A stretch of DNA of 64,000 nucleotides, from contig JAJCXM010000017.1 of the NCBI GenBank assembly GCA_029263455.1, forward strand, positions 46,328-110,327. Direction: 5' to 3'. The translations under genes were made by a program, and so were the position numbers. The notes beneath the pieces are model-generated. The model made no database searches and had not been told where the DNA came from. It saw nothing but the letters and a program-made list of their open reading frames with translations. Shown here piece after piece: positions 25,074-34,930 of the stretch (position 1 is the stretch's first letter; each line of letters begins with the position of its first letter). Source of the DNA: Holophagae bacterium (GTDB taxonomy: Bacteria > Acidobacteriota > Holophagae > Acanthopleuribacterales > Acanthopleuribacteraceae).

Positions 25074-28000
25074 GCCAGGAAAAATCACGGGGTCCATAGA
25101 GTTGAAAGGCGATGATGCCTTGGCCGCCGGAGGATACGGTTACATAACCAGAAGTAACTGATGAGGCAAATAGATCTTCGCTCAATGTGAGTAATTTCCC
25201 ATTGGCTACTAACTCTAGAGATTGTTGCTCCAGCACTTCGCCTTGATTGCTGACGTATTCAAGAGTCACCTGTTGTGCGGTCGAGGATGGATTGATAATC
25301 GCTAGCCCTGACCAATGTTCGCTATCGCCTGCAAAGGGGAATACTTGATCGGCCTGTGGAAGGATGGAGGCCTGAAATCCAGCAAACTGGCGGCCGCTAT
25401 GATCACCAAAAATCTCATAACCCGTGATGGGTTGATCACATTCGATCTTTAGCCAAACAGCATCACTAGATAGCGCGCTCCCAAAAAGAGCCTCCATGGC
25501 ATGGGTTTGATCACGCAGCGCCAACAGTTTTTGGCCTGCAAGTAGGGATAATTCCGAAGTGGCAATGGCCAGGCCTTGTTCGTCAAATGCGGTAATGCTC
25601 AAGTTGGCGGTTTGATTTCCTGGGTAGGTAACCGCGATGCCGGTCCACCATCCGTTTTCGACCACTGCTAAATGAGCGAAATATAACGTCTGTGATTGTT
25701 CACCGGTCAAAGTTAAGCCGGCGATTCGTTTTCCGTCTTGATATCCGAAAATTTCTACCCCTGCAAGTGCAGGTGTTGTTGGTGAGGTGAAATAGGTAAG
25801 CGCGCTTTGCTCCTCGGTAATGCCATTGAACTCGTCTGCAAAATCGATCAAGAATCCAGATAGAGGGTTACTCAGATCAGATGAGACTGAATTCCCACCC
25901 AGGTCCCGATATTGGCTTGCGATTGTTTCAGATGAACCATTAATGATACTTGCTTGCGTGAAGAACTGTTCTGTATCTCGAGCAATGTGAGGGACAATCA
26001 GCTCAGTTGAGAGTTCAGAGACGCCTGGTGTTGCGAAAGCTCTATTTGGTTCCCGCGCGTCCAAATAGCCCAATAGTGGCGAGTCACTAGTGACATGGAT
26101 CCACAAAACACGTTTAGGGTCGATGGTTAGATTGTTCAGGTCCCATGACGTCTTCGCGTTGGGCTGAATGTAAGGGTGAGCTTCGGCCACTTCAACGCCA
26201 TCATCGCTAACAGCTACAACGTGTGCCGTCACGCCTTGCTGGCTGCGGTTGATGAGCACAATCGAGGCTTGATCCATGACGCGCAAGCCATTCAGCGGGA
26301 AATATAGCTGATATTCGTGTCTGATTAGATTATAAGGACGCGTGCGTGTGAACGTCGAAAATAACAAGTCGTCGGCCTTCAAGTTACTCGTCTGGAATAG
26401 CGCCTCCAAACGGAAACTGGCGAACAATGACTGCGATGTCTCCACCGCAACGGTATCAGCGCTGGCCGTAGACATGGCAGACACACCGGTACCAGCTGTC
26501 AACGCATCTGGAAACGATTGTCCTTCGACAGCACTTAAATTTAGGTCTCCCAATGGCGTTAGGGTTCCGCTTGTTTGTACCTGTGTGAAAGCGTCAATGT
26601 CTGGTGACACACTGGCGACACCCAACTTGGCCAAGAACTCATCTGCAGCGCTACCTCGGTCTCGCACATAGTCCTGACTGCTCAAAAGGAGATGCCTACC
26701 CGAATCTAAGAAATTGGAAAGCGAGTCTTCATCTGATTGGTTGGGTCCGGCTTCGTCGCCCGGCGTATTAGTCCGAAACTGATCGCCAGAAAACCAAAGA
26801 ACCCAATGATGTTCCATAAGCTTAGCTTCGTCAGGCCCGTTTCCATCCGCGCCACCCACATCAAAAACGTCGAAGGGTAGCTTTGCTTGATTGAGCCAGT
26901 CGGTGTAGAAGGAACGCACGTCTGGGTTGTTGTCGTCATCGTCAACCAAGAGGATGCGTGGTTGGCCTGTCGTAAATGCTTGTACAGCACTGGTCGTCTC
27001 AATGCCACAAGGGTTGGTGACAGTGACTTGCCAATAGTAGGTTTGATCATCAAGCGCGACAGAGGCGTGTGCTAAATTAGTCACTTCCGTGTGTACTATG
27101 TCTGAAAAGGCCTCATCGCGGGAAACTTGTACACGATAGGACCTGTCGTAACCTTGATCGTCCCAACTTAAAGATAATGGCGATCCAATTTGGTCAATTT
27201 GGCCATTGGAGGGGCTGAGTTCTTGGAACATCTTGTCAGAGCCATCGACGATTTCTACCTCAACGGGTAGTTGCTGGACTTCACCGCTGCTTGCTGTAAT
27301 GAGCAACTGAATTTGATATACATCGGGCTGTGTTGTCTCGTCAGCTAGAAAACTAATTGCAGCGCTCTGGCTTGCATCAAATTGACTATTTGAATTGATA
27401 GCAGATATGCCGAGCGGAAGTTCGGCCACGTCGAGCCGAAAATCACCGTTAAATGGTCCAAATACGGAGGTGCTTATTTGAATTGTGGCGCTTTCGGTAT
27501 TCAAACATGTCGCAACTCCGGAGCGATCGGCGACCACTTCAAAACTAAATTCGGTTGCCGGTTTGAAAATGAGCAAGCCCCGTTGGATATCGCTCATGGC
27601 TACGATATTACTTTGGTAATAAGGAAAACATCCCCAGATACCGTTGAATCCAGGGTTGTCGTTGGCCGCAAAGGTATCGTAGTTGCCCGCATGGAAAGGC
27701 AAGAGAGGATTCGTAATGTCGATAATGGTGTAACCGCGATTGTAATTTGATAAGTGAATGTAATTGCCGCGCACAAAGCCATTGTGATCAGTGGCTGCTG
27801 TTGGTCCATTCCAAGTAGCCACCAGCTGAGGGTTCTCTATGTCTATTAGATCAAATACCATGGCTCTAGTTGATGCCACGCCCGACAACTCGTCTATCTC
27901 ATCAAATGCATATAGATAGCGTCCGTCGTCTGTTGTCCAGCCTGAATGGGAATAAGCCAAACTTGGGTAGGTGGCCGATGCCAGCGTTTTTGGCGCCGAC

Positions 28001-28665
28001 TTGTCTTCAAAATCAATGATGGAGATACCCGCTTGACCACAGAATGCGATGCCAATGTCCTTACCGTTGTATTTAGAATCCGCCCACACGTTGTTGAGGA
28101 AAAAGTCATGGGTATAGCGTTCATGCCAAGCGCCGGCGATTTGAGGGGACTCTGGATCTGAAATGTCCAGTACATCGACACCGCCTAAACCAAGGTTTGA
28201 ACCCAGTACATAGGCAAAAGTCTTGTCGCTGTTTGGATGAATGAAAATGTTATGAGCGGTCATGATGCCGTCAAATGTGCCGACATTTCTAACCGAAGTA
28301 GGCACGTTGGATAGGTCAATGATCTGTATCCCTTGTGCCGATTCACAAGTCACAAAGGCATAGGCTCGAAATGATTCAGGACTGGCGTCATAGGTATAGG
28401 TCTTTAGATCTCGCCAGATGCTTGATAAGGCCGGAACGGCGCCGATTTCGCGTGGCTGGCTGGGATCGTTAAGGTCAAAAAAGACCGTGCCATTTTGCAC
28501 GCCAATGCCCGCATATTCGCGCCCATTCCCGTCTTTAAACCCCCAGATATCCGAAGCACCGACAGGGTTCAAGCTCATCTGGGACAGCGGGATTTCGCCT
28601 AACAACTTAATATCGATTTGGGCCCACATCGGAATGGTCCATAACAACATCATTACGATTCGCAT
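25051..28665 (-). CDS. Large secreted choice-of-anchor-B/LVIVD propeller protein
   Basis: About 1204 residues with a signal peptide (MRIVMMLLWTIPMWAQ). The first 400 residues carry LVIVD-type beta-propeller repeats (GIQIIDLSNVPTSVRNVGTF, GVDVLDISDPESPQIAG, GYTIIDITNPLLPFHAG), the choice-of-anchor-B arrangement. A fibronectin-III-like domain follows near 520-600 (YYWQVTVTNPCG), then long beta-rich regions with repeats such as ITGYEIFGDHSGRQFAGF and AGVEIFGYQDGKRIAGL. No known C-terminal sorting motif is obvious. I chose the ATG preceded by GGAG; 33 more in-frame codons lie upstream but precede the signal peptide. Likely an exported surface protein of unknown role. Confidence 0.85.
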   Translation of the reverse strand: MRIVMMLLWTIPMWAQIDIKLLGEIPLSQMSLNPVGASDIWGFKDGNGREYAGIGVQNGTVFFDLNDPSQPREIGAVPALSSIWRDLKTYTYDASPESFRAYAFVTCESAQGIQIIDLSNVPTSVRNVGTFDGIMTAHNIFIHPNSDKTFAYVLGSNLGLGGVDVLDISDPESPQIAGAWHERYTHDFFLNNVWADSKYNGKDIGIAFCGQAGISIIDFEDKSAPKTLASATYPSLAYSHSGWTTDDGRYLYAFDEIDELSGVASTRAMVFDLIDIENPQLVATWNGPTAATDHNGFVRGNYIHLSNYNRGYTIIDITNPLLPFHAGNYDTFAANDNPGFNGIWGCFPYYQSNIVAMSDIQRGLLIFKPATEFSFEVVADRSGVATCLNTESATIQISTSVFGPFNGDFRLDVAELPLGISAINSNSQFDASQSAAISFLADETTQPDVYQIQLLITASSGEVQQLPVEVEIVDGSDKMFQELSPSNGQIDQIGSPLSLSWDDQGYDRSYRVQVSRDEAFSDIVHTEVTNLAHASVALDDQTYYWQVTVTNPCGIETTSAVQAFTTGQPRILLVDDDDNNPDVRSFYTDWLNQAKLPFDVFDVGGADGNGPDEAKLMEHHWVLWFSGDQFRTNTPGDEAGPNQSDEDSLSNFLDSGRHLLLSSQDYVRDRGSAADEFLAKLGVASVSPDIDAFTQVQTSGTLTPLGDLNLSAVEGQSFPDALTAGTGVSAMSTASADTVAVETSQSLFASFRLEALFQTSNLKADDLLFSTFTRTRPYNLIRHEYQLYFPLNGLRVMDQASIVLINRSQQGVTAHVVAVSDDGVEVAEAHPYIQPNAKTSWDLNNLTIDPKRVLWIHVTSDSPLLGYLDAREPNRAFATPGVSELSTELIVPHIARDTEQFFTQASIINGSSETIASQYRDLGGNSVSSDLSNPLSGFLIDFADEFNGITEEQSALTYFTSPTTPALAGVEIFGYQDGKRIAGLTLTGEQSQTLYFAHLAVVENGWWTGIAVTYPGNQTANLSITAFDEQGLAIATSELSLLAGQKLLALRDQTHAMEALFGSALSSDAVWLKIECDQPITGYEIFGDHSGRQFAGFQASILPQADQVFPFAGDSEHWSGLAIINPSSTAQQVTLEYVSNQGEVLEQQSLELVANGKLLTLSEDLFASSVTSGYVTVSSGGQGIIAFQLYGPRDFSWLNGLNGL

Positions 28666-28862
28666 ACATGACTCCAACAATTTGAGCAAAAAACGTATCG
28701 CTGCCAGAGGATTTGTGGCTCTGGCCTGAGACCCATTTGCCGGTCTCATGTTCATAAAGGGCAAGATTTACACCGTTTCACAATATGACGTACTCTAGCG
28801 GATCCTTTGGCCACTCGCAAAGGGGTTGCGCTATGATGGCGGATTGATTGGGAGGCCGCTCT

Positions 28863-29624
28863 TTGTTTGCCATGATCGGAAAGAAGACAATTAACATTGC
28901 CCGCGGCGCGGGAGCCTATACGTTACTTGTTAGTCAAGGCCTTGCAAAGACTTTTGTGCCTCCCTTTGAATGGCGTGAATTTATTAAACAATTGGAGCGG
29001 GTTGGGGTAAATAGTTTGCCAGTGGTCGCTGTGACCTCGCTGTTCACCGGCATGGTTTTGGCACTTCAAACATACGATGGTTTTCGGCGCTTCCAAGCTG
29101 AAGCCTATGTGCCCGCGTTGCTGGGACTTGCGCTAGTCAGGGAATTGGTTCCTGTACTTGGAGGCATGATGGTTGCCGGTCGCGTTGGTTCCGCTATGGC
29201 CGCAGAAGTGGGCACGATGAAAGTGACCAGTCAAATTGATGCCTTGGAAGTGATGGCGACTAACCCAATCCAATTCTTAGTCGTCCCGCGCATGTGGGCT
29301 ACCGCCATTATGTTGCCGCTTTTGATTGCTATTGGTGACTTGATTGGCATCTATGGAGGACAATTCTTGATCACCTCCATTCTGCAGGAACCGCAAACGG
29401 GTTATATGGATCGGGTCTTTGAATTTGTGGATGCCGAAGATTTTTGGTCAGGCATGATCAAAGCCGCCTTTTTTGGTGCGATCGTCGCCACGGTTGGCTG
29501 TTACCAAGGTTTGGCGACTCGCGGAGGGGCTGAGGGCGTTGGCAGGGCAACCACGGCAGCCGTCGTCCAAGCGTCTTTGGGTATTCTTGTTGCAGACTTT
29601 TTCCTCACGAAGGTGTTGTTTTGA
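28863..29624 (+). CDS. mlaE: MlaE-type phospholipid ABC transporter permease
   Basis: Inner-membrane permease of the Mla system for moving phospholipids between the outer and inner membranes, about 254 residues. The family core is clear: VAVTSLFTGMVLALQ, PALLGLALVRELVPVLGGMM, AGRVGSAMAAEVGTMKVTSQ and IDALEVMATNP, with five to six membrane helices. Start choice: GGGAGG lies 7 bases before a TTG (28863), while the next in-frame ATG (28872) is too far from it; both are possible. The TGA stop overlaps the mlaF start by 4 bp. Confidence 0.9.
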   Translation: MFAMIGKKTINIARGAGAYTLLVSQGLAKTFVPPFEWREFIKQLERVGVNSLPVVAVTSLFTGMVLALQTYDGFRRFQAEAYVPALLGLALVRELVPVLGGMMVAGRVGSAMAAEVGTMKVTSQIDALEVMATNPIQFLVVPRMWATAIMLPLLIAIGDLIGIYGGQFLITSILQEPQTGYMDRVFEFVDAEDFWSGMIKAAFFGAIVATVGCYQGLATRGGAEGVGRATTAAVVQASLGILVADFFLTKVLF

Positions 29625-30391
29625 ACTCACCCTTAATTAAGTTGGAGATGGTTAAGAAGTCGTTCGGCGACAAAGCCGTGCTTCGCGGCATAAATCTCGA
29701 CGTTCAACGTGGCGATTCGATGGTGATTCTGGGCGGGTCTGGCGCAGGCAAGAGTGTGCTGATGCGTCACATCATCGGTCTCATGCGTCCCGATTCGGGT
29801 CACGTTTTCTTGGATGGACTGGACTGGTGGCAGATGGATCAACGCCAGCTATATGAGACACGGAAACGGTTCGGCATGTCTTTTCAGGAAGCGGCCCTAT
29901 TTGACTCGCTATCGGTATTTGAAAATATCGCTTTTCCAATCAAACGGCATCGTCGTGATTGGACACCGGCAAAAATAGCCAACCGTGTTCATGAGTGTCT
30001 GGATTTGGTTGGCATGCCGAGCGTGGCAGACCTCATGCCTAATGAACTGTCCGGCGGTATGCGTCGCCGAGTCGGTTTTGCTCGTTCCATTGCCTTGGAA
30101 CCAGAGATTTTGTTGTTTGATGAACCGACGACCGGCCTCGATCCGATCATGACCTCCGTACTGAACGATGTCATCGTCAATTTGCGAGAGCAACTCAAAA
30201 TTACGTCCATAACCATCACGCACGATATGAGTTCGGCAAAGGCCATTTCCACTCGTTTAGCCATGTTGTACAAAGGCGATATTGTTTTTACAGCGGAGCG
30301 GGAAGCCTTCTTTAATGCTGATAATGGGATAGTGCGTCAATTTGTTGAAGGCCGAGCGGATGGTCCGGTGACCGAAGGTTTGCTTAGTTAG
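29621..30391 (+). CDS. mlaF: MlaF-type ABC transporter ATPase
   Basis: ATPase of the Mla phospholipid transporter, 256 residues. Walker A GGSGAGKS, Q-loop MSFQEAALFDSLSV, signature LSGGMRRRVGFARSIA, Walker B ILLFDEPTTGLDP and the H-loop ITHDM. The motif ending Q-loop FDSLSV is typical of MlaF rather than importers. It starts at a TTG inside the mlaE stop, so the two are translationally coupled. mlaD follows after 12 bp; no mlaB or mlaC is in this operon. Confidence 0.93.
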   Translation: MNSPLIKLEMVKKSFGDKAVLRGINLDVQRGDSMVILGGSGAGKSVLMRHIIGLMRPDSGHVFLDGLDWWQMDQRQLYETRKRFGMSFQEAALFDSLSVFENIAFPIKRHRRDWTPAKIANRVHECLDLVGMPSVADLMPNELSGGMRRRVGFARSIALEPEILLFDEPTTGLDPIMTSVLNDVIVNLREQLKITSITITHDMSSAKAISTRLAMLYKGDIVFTAEREAFFNADNGIVRQFVEGRADGPVTEGLLS

Positions 30392-30403
30392 AAAGGATCC
30401 AGC

Positions 30404-31891
30404 ATGAATCGTGAAAGCAAAATTGGAATTTTTGTCATCTGTGCAGCTCTGGTTATTGGTTATTTCATTTTGCGCACGGAAGATGACGGCACGGGCGGCG
30501 CGTTTTGGAAAAAGCAGCAAACTCAATTGGTTGATCTCGTCATGGCTGATGCTGCCGGCTTGCGCGCAGGCACTGCCGTGCGTGTGGCAGGCGTGCGTGT
30601 GGGCGAAGTCGCCGATCTACGTCTGGAAGACGGCAAGGCGGTTGCCGTCTTGAAAGTGCAAGCCGATCTCGTTTTGCGCGAAGGCGCTGCGGTTAGTTTG
30701 CAAAGTCAAGGCGTCCTGGGTGAGCGATATGTGGCCTTAGATTTAGGTGACGGTGAGCCGCTTGCAAATGCCCGTATTGAAGCGGAGGCCAATAGCGCTT
30801 CCCTCGATAGCGTCACCCAAATCGTGCAGCAGATTGGCGAAGAGATGTTGGTTGTCGTTCGCCACTTAAAAGAGAGTTCGCAGACGCCGGACGGCGGCAA
30901 TCGGATTGATAATATCGCCGCTAAAATGGAACGTCTGACTGAACTCTTGGTGCAGACCATGGAAGAGAACAAGTCCCATGTGGACACGACCATGACTCAC
31001 GTCGCAGGCCTTTCGACCGATTTGCGTGCTTCGATCCCTGAGTTAGTCGCCGAAATGACCGCGCTGGTGAGCGATATGCGTGAATTTGCGGGTGCCAATC
31101 GCAGCAATGCCGATGTGTCCATGGAAAACGTCGCCTCGTTAACGCAGAAACTTGATGAAACCATGACATCGCTTAAGTCGGTTGCTTCCAAAGTAGACAA
31201 CGGGCAAGGCATGATTGGCAAACTCATCAATGATGATGAAACGGCCGTCAAATTGGATACCTTACTCGATCAGGCCAATTCTTCGCTTGCCGAAGTAAAG
31301 AGTTACCTTGGACAAATAAACCGCATCCAATTGGACCTAGGCTTTTATGCCGACTATTTAGAGAAACACCAAGCGACAAGTGGTGCCTTCCAATTGCGTA
31401 TATCGCCAAGTGAGAATAAGTACTACATGGTTGAAGCCTACTCGCGCGAAGTCGATCATCTTCCTTTGCGCATTCATACCTCCACCGAATCAACTTATGA
31501 TGCTGAAGGCAATTTGCTATCGACAACGGTTATTGAGGATCCAGAAGAGGAAGACAGATTTGGGCTGGGTGCACAGTTGGCCTATCGGTTTGGCGACACC
31601 TTTTTGCGGGGCGGGTTGATTGAAGGCTCAGCCGGTGGCGCACTTGACTATATGTTCTTGCAGGATCGTGGGCGTGTTTCGTTTGAAGCTTGGGACTTCA
31701 ATCGCGCCGATGAAACGAGCCCTCACGCCAAGTTGGGCGTGGATTACGAACTTGGCAAGGGTTTGCGTTTCAGGGCCGGTTGGGACGACGCGCTGGAAAG
31801 CTCACTCTCCTCGCTGTATGTCGGTATGGGTGTGCGCTGGAAAGATGACGATCTAAAACCCTTACTCGGTTCCCTTGGTAAAGTCTTCTGA
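30404..31891 (+). CDS. mlaD: MlaD/MCE protein with long C-terminal beta-rich region
   Basis: Substrate-binding MCE protein anchored by one helix (IGIFVICAALVIGYFIL, about 7-24). The MCE domain spans about 38-120 (DAAGLRAGTAVRVAGVRVGEV, GVLGERYVALDLG). Residues 135-300 are a long amphipathic helical region (KLDETMTSLKSVASKVDNGQ) that could form a needle or tunnel. The last 180 residues alternate beta strands ending in aromatic residues (LGAQLAYRFGDTFLRGGLIE, LRFRAGWDDALESSLSSLYV) and resemble an outer-membrane barrel segment. At 495 residues it is about three times E. coli MlaD, so it may span the periplasm by itself. Last gene of mlaEFD; converges on the hydrolase gene 8 bp away. Confidence 0.88.
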   Translation: MNRESKIGIFVICAALVIGYFILRTEDDGTGGAFWKKQQTQLVDLVMADAAGLRAGTAVRVAGVRVGEVADLRLEDGKAVAVLKVQADLVLREGAAVSLQSQGVLGERYVALDLGDGEPLANARIEAEANSASLDSVTQIVQQIGEEMLVVVRHLKESSQTPDGGNRIDNIAAKMERLTELLVQTMEENKSHVDTTMTHVAGLSTDLRASIPELVAEMTALVSDMREFAGANRSNADVSMENVASLTQKLDETMTSLKSVASKVDNGQGMIGKLINDDETAVKLDTLLDQANSSLAEVKSYLGQINRIQLDLGFYADYLEKHQATSGAFQLRISPSENKYYMVEAYSREVDHLPLRIHTSTESTYDAEGNLLSTTVIEDPEEEDRFGLGAQLAYRFGDTFLRGGLIEGSAGGALDYMFLQDRGRVSFEAWDFNRADETSPHAKLGVDYELGKGLRFRAGWDDALESSLSSLYVGMGVRWKDDDLKPLLGSLGKVF

Positions 31892-31899
31892 AATTGAAA

Positions 31900-33033
31900 T
31901 TAAGGGCCCGTGACCGCCGGGAATACATGGTCGCGTAAGGCTAGGATGACACTACTGCTGCCATTCAAATTGGCGCCTGTCATGACCACCACCATGTCCA
32001 AATGGGGTACAACAAAAATAAATTGACCACCGAATCCCCACGCCCACGCCAAATCGTTGCTTGCCAAATGCTCAACGACCGCGTGACTGTCTGAGGCGCC
32101 CCACCACTGGTATCCATACTCAAACGATCCCAGATTTACGTTCGGCTCCACCTGATGAGCAATGGCGTTATCGATCCACTCTTCTGATACCAGACGTTGC
32201 CCTGAAATGATGCCCTTATTCACCACCAATCGCCCCAATCGAACCATGTCCAGCGGTCGCAACCATAAACCCCAACCCGTGTTTGTGAGTCCGTTGGGTC
32301 CTTGATCCCACTGCCAGTGGGTGATTTGCAAAGGTCTAAATAGTTGCTCCGCAACGAAGTCTTCTGCCGATTTCCCCGTCGTTTTCTGCAAAATGCCGGA
32401 GAGCAACATGGTAGCGCCGCTATTGTAGGTGAAGTATGAGCCAGGTTCGTGTGACATAGGCCGATTGAGCATGTACTGGATCCAATCGGCTGTTTGTCCG
32501 CCCAATAATGTCGCGTCGTTGGTCGAGTCAGTTAGGTAGTTTGAATTCTCGTCCCATGTGAATCCCGCCCGCATGGTCAGTAAATCGATGACTCTGATCC
32601 TCGATTTGCGCTCATCTGCATCGGCGATGTTGGGGTAGTCAGTCAGGATATTAAGAATGGGCGTTTCCAATGCAGGTAGTTGACCCGATTCGTAAGCCAT
32701 GCCGATTGCCGTTGAGGTCACACTCTTCGTGACTGAATACATGCGATGAAATTGAAGCTGCGACCAGCCTCGAAAGTATTTCTCAAGCACCACTTGTCCG
32801 TGTCGTTCAACGATCACACTATGGACTTCGCCATATTGACCCTGTTCAAGCGCTTGCGTTAAACCGTTAAGTTTTGCGTTATCCAGTCCGACATTCTCAG
32901 GACTGGTGCTTGGCAATGGAACAATTGCTGGCAGCTCTTGGTTGTCTAAAGATGATGCGTCAGATGAGGACGACGAACAGCCAACTAAAGAAAACGCAAA
33001 TAACAGCAATACCACCAACAGGGGTTGTCTCAT
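31900..33033 (-). CDS. Lipoprotein serine hydrolase (beta-lactamase/PBP-like)
   Basis: Class C beta-lactamase-like esterase or peptidase, about 377 residues. The N-terminus is a lipoprotein signal (VVLLLFAFSLVGC) followed by a serine-rich linker. The catalytic SxxK motif is SVTK in MYSVTKSVTSTAIG; the second motif YNS is in FTYNSGATML; a WGFGGQ segment stands near the third motif. The real start is the ATG with GAGGT upstream; 25 in-frame codons before it are ignored. Located in the periplasm; the substrate is unknown. Confidence 0.87.
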   Translation of the reverse strand: MRQPLLVVLLLFAFSLVGCSSSSSDASSLDNQELPAIVPLPSTSPENVGLDNAKLNGLTQALEQGQYGEVHSVIVERHGQVVLEKYFRGWSQLQFHRMYSVTKSVTSTAIGMAYESGQLPALETPILNILTDYPNIADADERKSRIRVIDLLTMRAGFTWDENSNYLTDSTNDATLLGGQTADWIQYMLNRPMSHEPGSYFTYNSGATMLLSGILQKTTGKSAEDFVAEQLFRPLQITHWQWDQGPNGLTNTGWGLWLRPLDMVRLGRLVVNKGIISGQRLVSEEWIDNAIAHQVEPNVNLGSFEYGYQWWGASDSHAVVEHLASNDLAWAWGFGGQFIFVVPHLDMVVVMTGANLNGSSSVILALRDHVFPAVTGP

Positions 33034-33134
33034 TTCGATACCTCGTTGCTTTAAGTAAACATACGTCCCGAGACGGGTGGCACCATGTAAAATTATAATA
33101 CCTAACAAAATTTAGGGTCTGTTTCCTGTCTCGA

Positions 33135-34307
33135 ATGACTATCCGTAACCTCAAGGGACAGCCATTTAACGTTAATATGATCGCAGCCGAGAGGGCAGAG
33201 GTGCTCAGCTTGTTCGTGACCTTGGAAAACATAATTGCTTTGCTGGTGGCCTTTCAAAGTTTGGTGTTCGCTAGTTTCTTGTGGTGCCACAAATCGCAAA
33301 TACAGGTGAGTCGCAAGCTGCTGGCCGCTCTGATGCTCTCGATTGGGCTTCATTTCCTCAACATATTTCTCATTGGCGTCAATCTGGTTCAACTCAATTT
33401 GAGTAGTTGTTTTGCCTCCCTTTATGCACCTATCGTCTATTTTTACGTCCTATCGGTCGTCGATCCGACTCGCGTTGCAAGCGCGCGAATCTTGCTACAC
33501 GGACTCCCCTTAATTATCTGTGTCATCTGGACCGTGGACGATTATCGAACCAAGTTGAGCGGCTTGCCGCCCAACAGTTGGATTACGCCGGTCATTCTCG
33601 TACAGATCAGCGCTTATGTCGTGGCATCTGTGAGGGTTATGCGACGCTATCGCACCATTTTCCTGCAGACCCAATCATCGATAGGTGCCGTGCGTCAACG
33701 CATGATTGTCTTCTTGCTCAGCATGTTCGCGGCCTTGGTGGTCACGGTTTCGCTAGAGTTCATCCTATCTGAGCTTGAAATTTACCTGATTCAGGATGAG
33801 GTTGTCGCGCTCATCTTCATGATCATGTTGATCACCGTTAATGGCTTCCTGTGGTTTGCATTTGCACACCCCTTTGTTTTTCAATCCTTTGAAGAAGATC
33901 AGTTGCGGGTCGTCGACGACAACCAAGACAAGTACCAGAGCTCCACGCTTACGGCCAAGGATGCGGACCACTATCTATCTTCTCTCGAAAGCTTGATGCG
34001 CGATGAACGGCCATATTTGGACCCTAACCTGAAACTGCAGGATCTGGCAGATCGGCTAAATATAGCTATGCGTCACCTGTCCCAGGTCATCAATCAGCGC
34101 TTGGGCATGAACTTTTTTGACTATGTGAATGCTTATCGGGTGAATTGTGTGAAGGAATTGATGGAATCTGAAGACCATGCACATCAAACGGTGATGGACC
34201 TAATGTTGAGCGCGGGGTTCAATACCAAATCGACTTTCAACAAAGCCTTCAAGAAAGTAACGGACACTACGCCCAGCCAATACCGGCAAACTAAAAAACC
34301 AAAGTAA
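33135..34307 (+). CDS. Membrane-anchored AraC-family regulator
   Basis: A 390-residue protein with about seven hydrophobic helices in the first 265 residues and an AraC-type double helix-turn-helix at about 290-385 (LQDLADRLNIAMRHLSQVIN, then VMDLMLSAGFNTKSTFNKAF and TPSQYR). This layout, a 7TM sensor joined to AraC, suggests direct sensing of a membrane signal and binding of DNA near the membrane. The start is uncertain: the ATG used has no clear ribosome site; a TTG at 33210 has GAGGTG before it. A paralog of the same design lies at 49-50 kb. Confidence 0.85.
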   Translation: MTIRNLKGQPFNVNMIAAERAEVLSLFVTLENIIALLVAFQSLVFASFLWCHKSQIQVSRKLLAALMLSIGLHFLNIFLIGVNLVQLNLSSCFASLYAPIVYFYVLSVVDPTRVASARILLHGLPLIICVIWTVDDYRTKLSGLPPNSWITPVILVQISAYVVASVRVMRRYRTIFLQTQSSIGAVRQRMIVFLLSMFAALVVTVSLEFILSELEIYLIQDEVVALIFMIMLITVNGFLWFAFAHPFVFQSFEEDQLRVVDDNQDKYQSSTLTAKDADHYLSSLESLMRDERPYLDPNLKLQDLADRLNIAMRHLSQVINQRLGMNFFDYVNAYRVNCVKELMESEDHAHQTVMDLMLSAGFNTKSTFNKAFKKVTDTTPSQYRQTKKPK

Positions 34308-34930
34308 CTCTTCCACGTCGGCTACTCAAGAACGTGAGTCCAACATCGTCGACGCTGTTGCATAAGTAGACTCAAGCCTCCCCAATGTGAGTCCGAGCTT
34401 CCAGAGGCTATCGCATAACTCGCTTCAAGTCTCAGGAATGTGAGTTTGGCTTCCAGACAGAGGTTATAATCCGTTTGTATTCAGGTAAATACAACAAATA
34501 CGATTCGTTCTAAATGTTACAACGAATTATTAGAGCCCATGTGACAGCCTCCTTCCAGCCGGAGGTTCGATATTTCTGTTTGCATCTGCTTAGCAATGCT
34601 TCAATTTCACTAATATGGTGTTTCGACCAGATTAAAGGACTAATGAGAAAGCCTCATCCCTCTCGGCGGTCCGGTTGCTAGCCATTCGAATGACATGATG
34701 TGTTGTATCTGTCTTGTTATAAACTAGTTATGTTTTGCCGTCGTGTTCAGAGCAACCCTCTGATCAGCCTTGGTAAAAAGGTAAGCTTTCACGTTAGGCG
34801 AAACACGTACCTCAAAAAGGGTACGACACGACGCAGTCGGTCGAGCTTTCTCAACTTTGCTTTTAGCTTATAGCTCAAGGACAAACTGACCACATCGGTG
34901 GCAGGCTCAATTACTTGAAGGAGTAGGTTA
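34308..34930 (+). other. Intergenic stretch with repeats, no gene
   Basis: No credible coding frame. The first third holds 53-bp-period repeats described separately. The rest is unassigned; AAGGAG before the next start codon is the only clear signal near its end. Confidence 0.6.
34334..34490. repeat. 53-bp-period intergenic repeat, copy 1
   Basis: Three units begin with GTGAGT at 34334, 34387 and 34440, exactly 53 bp apart. Units share GTGAGTCC, a GCATAA core and CTCAAG. The third unit runs into GGCTTCCAGACAGAGGTTA, which matches the inverted end of the MITE-like units at 39.6 kb, and ends in TTATAATCCGTTTGTATTC, also found in the copy at 40.7 kb. Confidence 0.7.
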
